DNA of 8,629 nucleotides from Deinococcus ruber (lineage in GTDB: Bacteria; Deinococcota; Deinococci; Deinococcales; Deinococcaceae): contig NZ_BMQL01000096.1 in NCBI RefSeq assembly GCF_014648095.1, positions 1 to 8,629 of the forward strand. Direction: 5' to 3'. The notes beneath the pieces are model-generated. The model was not told where the DNA came from. It saw only the letters and a list, made by a program, of their open reading frames with translations, and did no database searches. Positions 6,187 through 8,629 of the stretch are shown here, in pieces. Numbering within the stretch: the first letter of the stretch is position 1; each line of letters opens with the position of its first letter. The position numbers and the translations under genes are program-made.

Positions 6187-8155
6187 ATGACCATGACGCA
6201 TCCGTTCCGCTGGCGCCGCGCTGCTGGCCTTACCCCTGCTCCTGGCTGCCTGCGGCTCCACAGAGCCTCCGACCACAAATGGAAGCGCTTCCAGACAGGT
6301 GCAGCCGCAGAGCATTCCCGCCAGCGCACTCGACACCTGGCGCAAACAGGTCATCTACCTCCTGCTCCCCGACCGCTTCGCCAACGGCAACACCGCCAAT
6401 GACAACCTCGGCCAGCCGAACTGCTACGACCCTGCCAACCCGACCAAATTTCACGGCGGCGATCTCGCCGGCCTGCGACAAAAGCTCGCGTATATCAGCG
6501 GACTGGGCGCCACCACCGTCTGGACCACGCCGCTCTACAAACAGACCCCCATCAACAGCGGAGCTGCCGCCGCCTACGGCAACTGCGGCTACCACGGCTA
6601 CTGGGCCGACTTCAATCAGGCCGGCACCGCCGCCGTGGAACCCAAGCTCGGAACATCGGCCGATGTTCAGGGCCTGATCACCGACATCCACAACAGCGGC
6701 ATGAAGTATCTGATGGACATGGTCGCCAACCACAGCGGCTACGGCGCCCAGATCGTCTCGCAGCAGCCCAGCTGGTTCCACGCCAGCTGTGACCCGAACG
6801 TGGACCCAGTCAACTGCCCGCTGGCAGGCCTGCCAGACTTTCGCCAGGAAAACAGCGCCGTTGCCAGCTACCTGACGACCCTGTCCAAAACCTGGGTATC
6901 CACCTACGCCATCGACGGCATCCGCATGGACACCGTCAAGCACGTGCCCACCAGCTACTGGCAGACCAGCTGGATTCCGGGTGTGCTCGCCGGTCGCCCC
7001 GGCATGTTCCTGCTGGGCGAGGTCTTCCAGACCGGGAACGCTGCCCAGCTCAAGCCGTACCTTGACGCCGGCTTCGACGCCACCTTCAACTTCCCGCTGC
7101 GCCAGGCCTTCGTCACCAGCCTCGGTCAGGGCGGCAGCCTGGACAGCCTGGCAGCGGCCATACAGGACAGCATCGGCACCCTGGGCCTGGACCGTACCCT
7201 GCTGCAGGTCAACCTGCTCGACAACCACGACGTGCAGCGGTTCCTCAATGAACCCGGCCCCAGTGCGGCCGAAAGCGTCATCCGCACCCGCTATCACCTC
7301 GCGATGGGCGCACTGATGACGTTACCCGGCATCCCCCAGCTGTATTACGGCGATGAACTCGGCATGTACGGCGGTCCAGACCCGGACAACCGGCACGACA
7401 TGCCTGCTTGGGCCTGGACCGACACGGGCCGCAGCGCCGCACAGACCAATTTCCTGGCGGGCGGCGGGACCCCCAAGACCACCTTCGACGACGTGAAGAA
7501 CCTCATCGCTCTCCGGCAGGGGAATGAAGCGCTGTGGAAGGGCAGCTACGCGGAGCTGTGGCGTCCGAACGGCGGGCAGAGCGTGTTCGCCTTCTACCGG
7601 GGAAGCGGAACCAGCCGGATGGTCGTGGCGCTCAACAGCAGCACCAGTGCCGCAAACGTCGCGCTGGACATCCAGGGCAACACCGGCATCAGCACCAGCG
7701 ACAAGGCGGCCATGACCAACGGCAGCACCTTCAGCAACCTGATCGCCGGTGCGCCGAGCAGTGCCACCGTGAGCGGCGGCAAGCTGAATGTAAGTGTCCC
7801 GGCCGGGACGCTGGCGATCTACCGCCTGAACAGCAGTGCCAGCACCGTGAACGTGACCTTCAAAGCCACCGCCAGCACCACTCTCGGCCAGAACCTCTAC
7901 CTCAGTGGTGACCGCGCGGAGCTCGGGAGCTGGAACACCGCCGCTGCCATTCCAATGACGAGTAGCAACTGCTCAGGCAGCACCTGCACCTGGACAGCCA
8001 GCGTCGCCCTGCCCCCGAGCGTGACCACACAGTTCAAATTCATCAAGAAGCCAGGGGACAGCGGAGCCAGCGTAACCTGGGAGGGCGGCAGCAACCGCAG
8101 CTACACGGCGCCGGCCAGCGGCACTGGAAGCTACACCGGCACCTGGCAGCCGTAG
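6187..8155 (+). CDS. Secreted lipoprotein alpha-amylase (GH13 with CBM20), signal region frame-disrupted
   Basis: This GH13 enzyme hydrolyses alpha-1,4 links in starch or maltodextrin. The uninterrupted frame is 6299-8155 (618 residues from GTG 6299; numbering below). GH13 region I DMVANH is at 140-145, region II GIRMDTVKH at 207-215 with nucleophile Asp211, region III LLGEVF with acid/base Glu241, and region IV LLDNHD with Asp311; all are intact. The GYHGYW segment (97-102) and overall pattern resemble the cyclodextrin glucanotransferase/maltogenic amylase branch. A beta-sandwich C domain follows (about 395-512), then a CBM20 starch-binding domain (about 514-618, with GSW545 and TW594EGG). 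Upstream in the same frame is a lipoprotein signal (LLALPLLLAAC, Cys codon 6251-6253), so the mature protein should be lipid-anchored and extracellular. ATG 6187 with its good ribosome binding site is one base out of frame with this, so the gene as given carries a small indel. GTG 6299 has no ribosome binding site and would drop the signal peptide. Confidence 0.92.
6197..6226 (+). other. Frameshift in the amylase signal sequence
   Basis: From ATG 6187 the frame reads MTMTHPFRW, a normal basic start of a signal peptide. The hydrophobic core and lipobox (ALLALPLLLAAC) lie in the +1 frame, which is closed upstream by TGA at 6194-6196 and has no ATG, GTG or TTG between there and the core. One extra base (or two missing) in the GC-rich stretch 6205-6220 would restore a standard lipoprotein signal of about 21 residues. 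Confidence 0.8.
6280..6293. promoter_or_regulatory. Perfect LacI/GalR-type operator inside the amylase 5' coding region
   Basis: TGGAAGCGCTTCCA is a perfect 14-bp palindrome with the central CG of LacI/GalR-family sites and agrees with TGNAANCGNTTNCA at every fixed base. It overlaps the codons just after the lipobox cysteine, encoding a poorly constrained linker. The centre-to-centre distance to the first operator is 143 bp. Repression of amylase in the absence of maltodextrin by an unlinked MalR-type regulator is the likely role, inferred from the motif and the gene. Confidence 0.7.
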
Positions 8156-8294
8156 CGACAGCTGATCCAAGCCGGCAGAGCGGTGCATGACACGCTGCCC
8201 AACCACACCACAGGCGTCTGGAACACCCTCGGTCCGGTTGAAACCATCGTGAGGCTTCACGTTCGCCGGCACAGTGTGTCAAACAAGGAAGCAG

Positions 8295-8330
8295 CGGGCC
8301 GTATGTCTCACCCATACGGCCCGATCTTTT
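8295..8330 (+). terminator. Rho-independent terminator after the amylase gene
   Basis: A perfect 11-bp stem (CGGGCCGTATG at 8295-8305 with its complement at 8313-8323) encloses a 7-base loop and is followed by ATCTTTT. It lies 140 bases after the amylase stop. No gene is seen between, so it most likely ends the amylase transcript as a single-gene unit. Confidence 0.85.
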
Positions 8331-8548
8331 ACGTTCTCAGGGGGAACTCTCTCACACCTCGCGCACTGCAGACGGGGTTGCCGCGTCAAGGCCCGGGTAT
8401 CCGGTCGGCCCGAATCTGAGTGTTCCGTTGCTTGCCGGTCGGTCGTTGCAGGGTGTTGAGCTGTCGCAGGGTTCCGGAGGCAAGTCAGTAGTAGCGGGTT
8501 GGGCGCACCACTGGTTCATCGTTGCGCTCTGGAGACCCGTGACTTTGG
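8331..8548. other. Intergenic stretch, nothing recognised
   Basis: Between the terminator and the possible gene end at 8549 I see no convincing reading frame, RNA gene, repeat or promoter on either strand. Confidence 0.4.
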
Positions 8549-8629
8549 TCATGTGCGCCATCTAACGGCGTGATGTAAGTGCTCCCAGAGGGAGTCACGC
8601 TTGGTTCGTAGCGTGAGGGCTAGGTGACA
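8549..8629 (-). CDS. Possible C-terminal end of an unidentified gene (partial)
   Basis: On the minus strand the frame entering from the right edge encodes 26 residues (LALTLRTKRDSLWEHLHHAV is the core) and stops at TGA 8551-8549. The mix of basic and aromatic residues and a possible amphipathic helix would suit a DNA-binding or transposase C-terminus, but the piece is too short to identify. It may be chance. Confidence 0.25.
   Translation of the reverse strand, partial: CHLALTLRTKRDSLWEHLHHAVRWRT

Noticed and set aside
5679..6329. 216-codon minus-strand ORF across the amylase control region
   Set aside because: It has irregular composition and no ribosome binding site, and it overlaps the promoter, operators and signal sequence of the amylase gene.
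6230..7297. 355-codon minus-strand ORF opposite the amylase
   Set aside because: It is a glycine/valine-rich mirror of the amylase frame; all four GH13 regions are on the plus strand.
8563..8605. Interrupted inverted repeat GCGTGA...TCACGC with CTCCC/GGGAG, considered as an insertion-sequence end
   Set aside because: The stem is asymmetric, there is no matching copy elsewhere in the window and no recognisable transposase; the right edge cuts off the context.

Overview
The window looks like a stretch of a GC-rich Deinococcus-type chromosome. This is inferred from base composition, a promoter that appears to feed a leaderless mRNA (TANNNT six bases before a start codon), and the gene families present. 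No rRNA, tRNA, CRISPR array or complete insertion sequence was seen.

Layout. (1) Positions 1-848: the last 44 codons of a plus-strand gene enter from the left. They converge on a decayed minus-strand gene (150 to about 686) with in-frame TAG codons and apparent frame changes. (2) Positions 849-2999/3026, minus strand: a compact operon of GbsR/MarR-type regulator, ABC ATPase and ABC-2 permease, with 4-bp and 11-bp gene overlaps. A perfect 20-bp palindrome covers the -35 region of the regulator's promoter, so the regulator probably represses its own operon, an exporter-like ABC system. (3) Positions 3063-3671: no convincing gene, one inverted repeat and two weak ORFs. (4) Positions 3672-5368, plus strand: a membrane diguanylate cyclase (TM, CHASE3-like, TM, HAMP, GAF, GGDEF), split by a -1 frame change inside HAMP. 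(5) Positions 5369-6186: non-coding, with several perfect hairpins and then the control region of the next gene. (6) Positions 6187-8155, plus strand: a secreted lipoprotein alpha-amylase (GH13 plus C-terminal CBM20) with a strong ribosome binding site. Its lipoprotein signal sequence is out of frame with its start codon by one base. Two LacI/GalR-type operators (one perfect, one with a single base off) flank the start, 143 bp apart, and a strong intrinsic terminator follows. (7) Positions 8331-8629: little, apart from a possible 26-codon minus-strand gene end.

The main themes are regulatory architecture (autorepressed ABC operon; two-operator amylase with an unlinked regulator) and an unusual number of reading-frame lesions: amylase, cyclase and left-end pseudogene. 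The lesions are either real decay or sequencing/assembly indels. I found no convincing new defence or mobile system.
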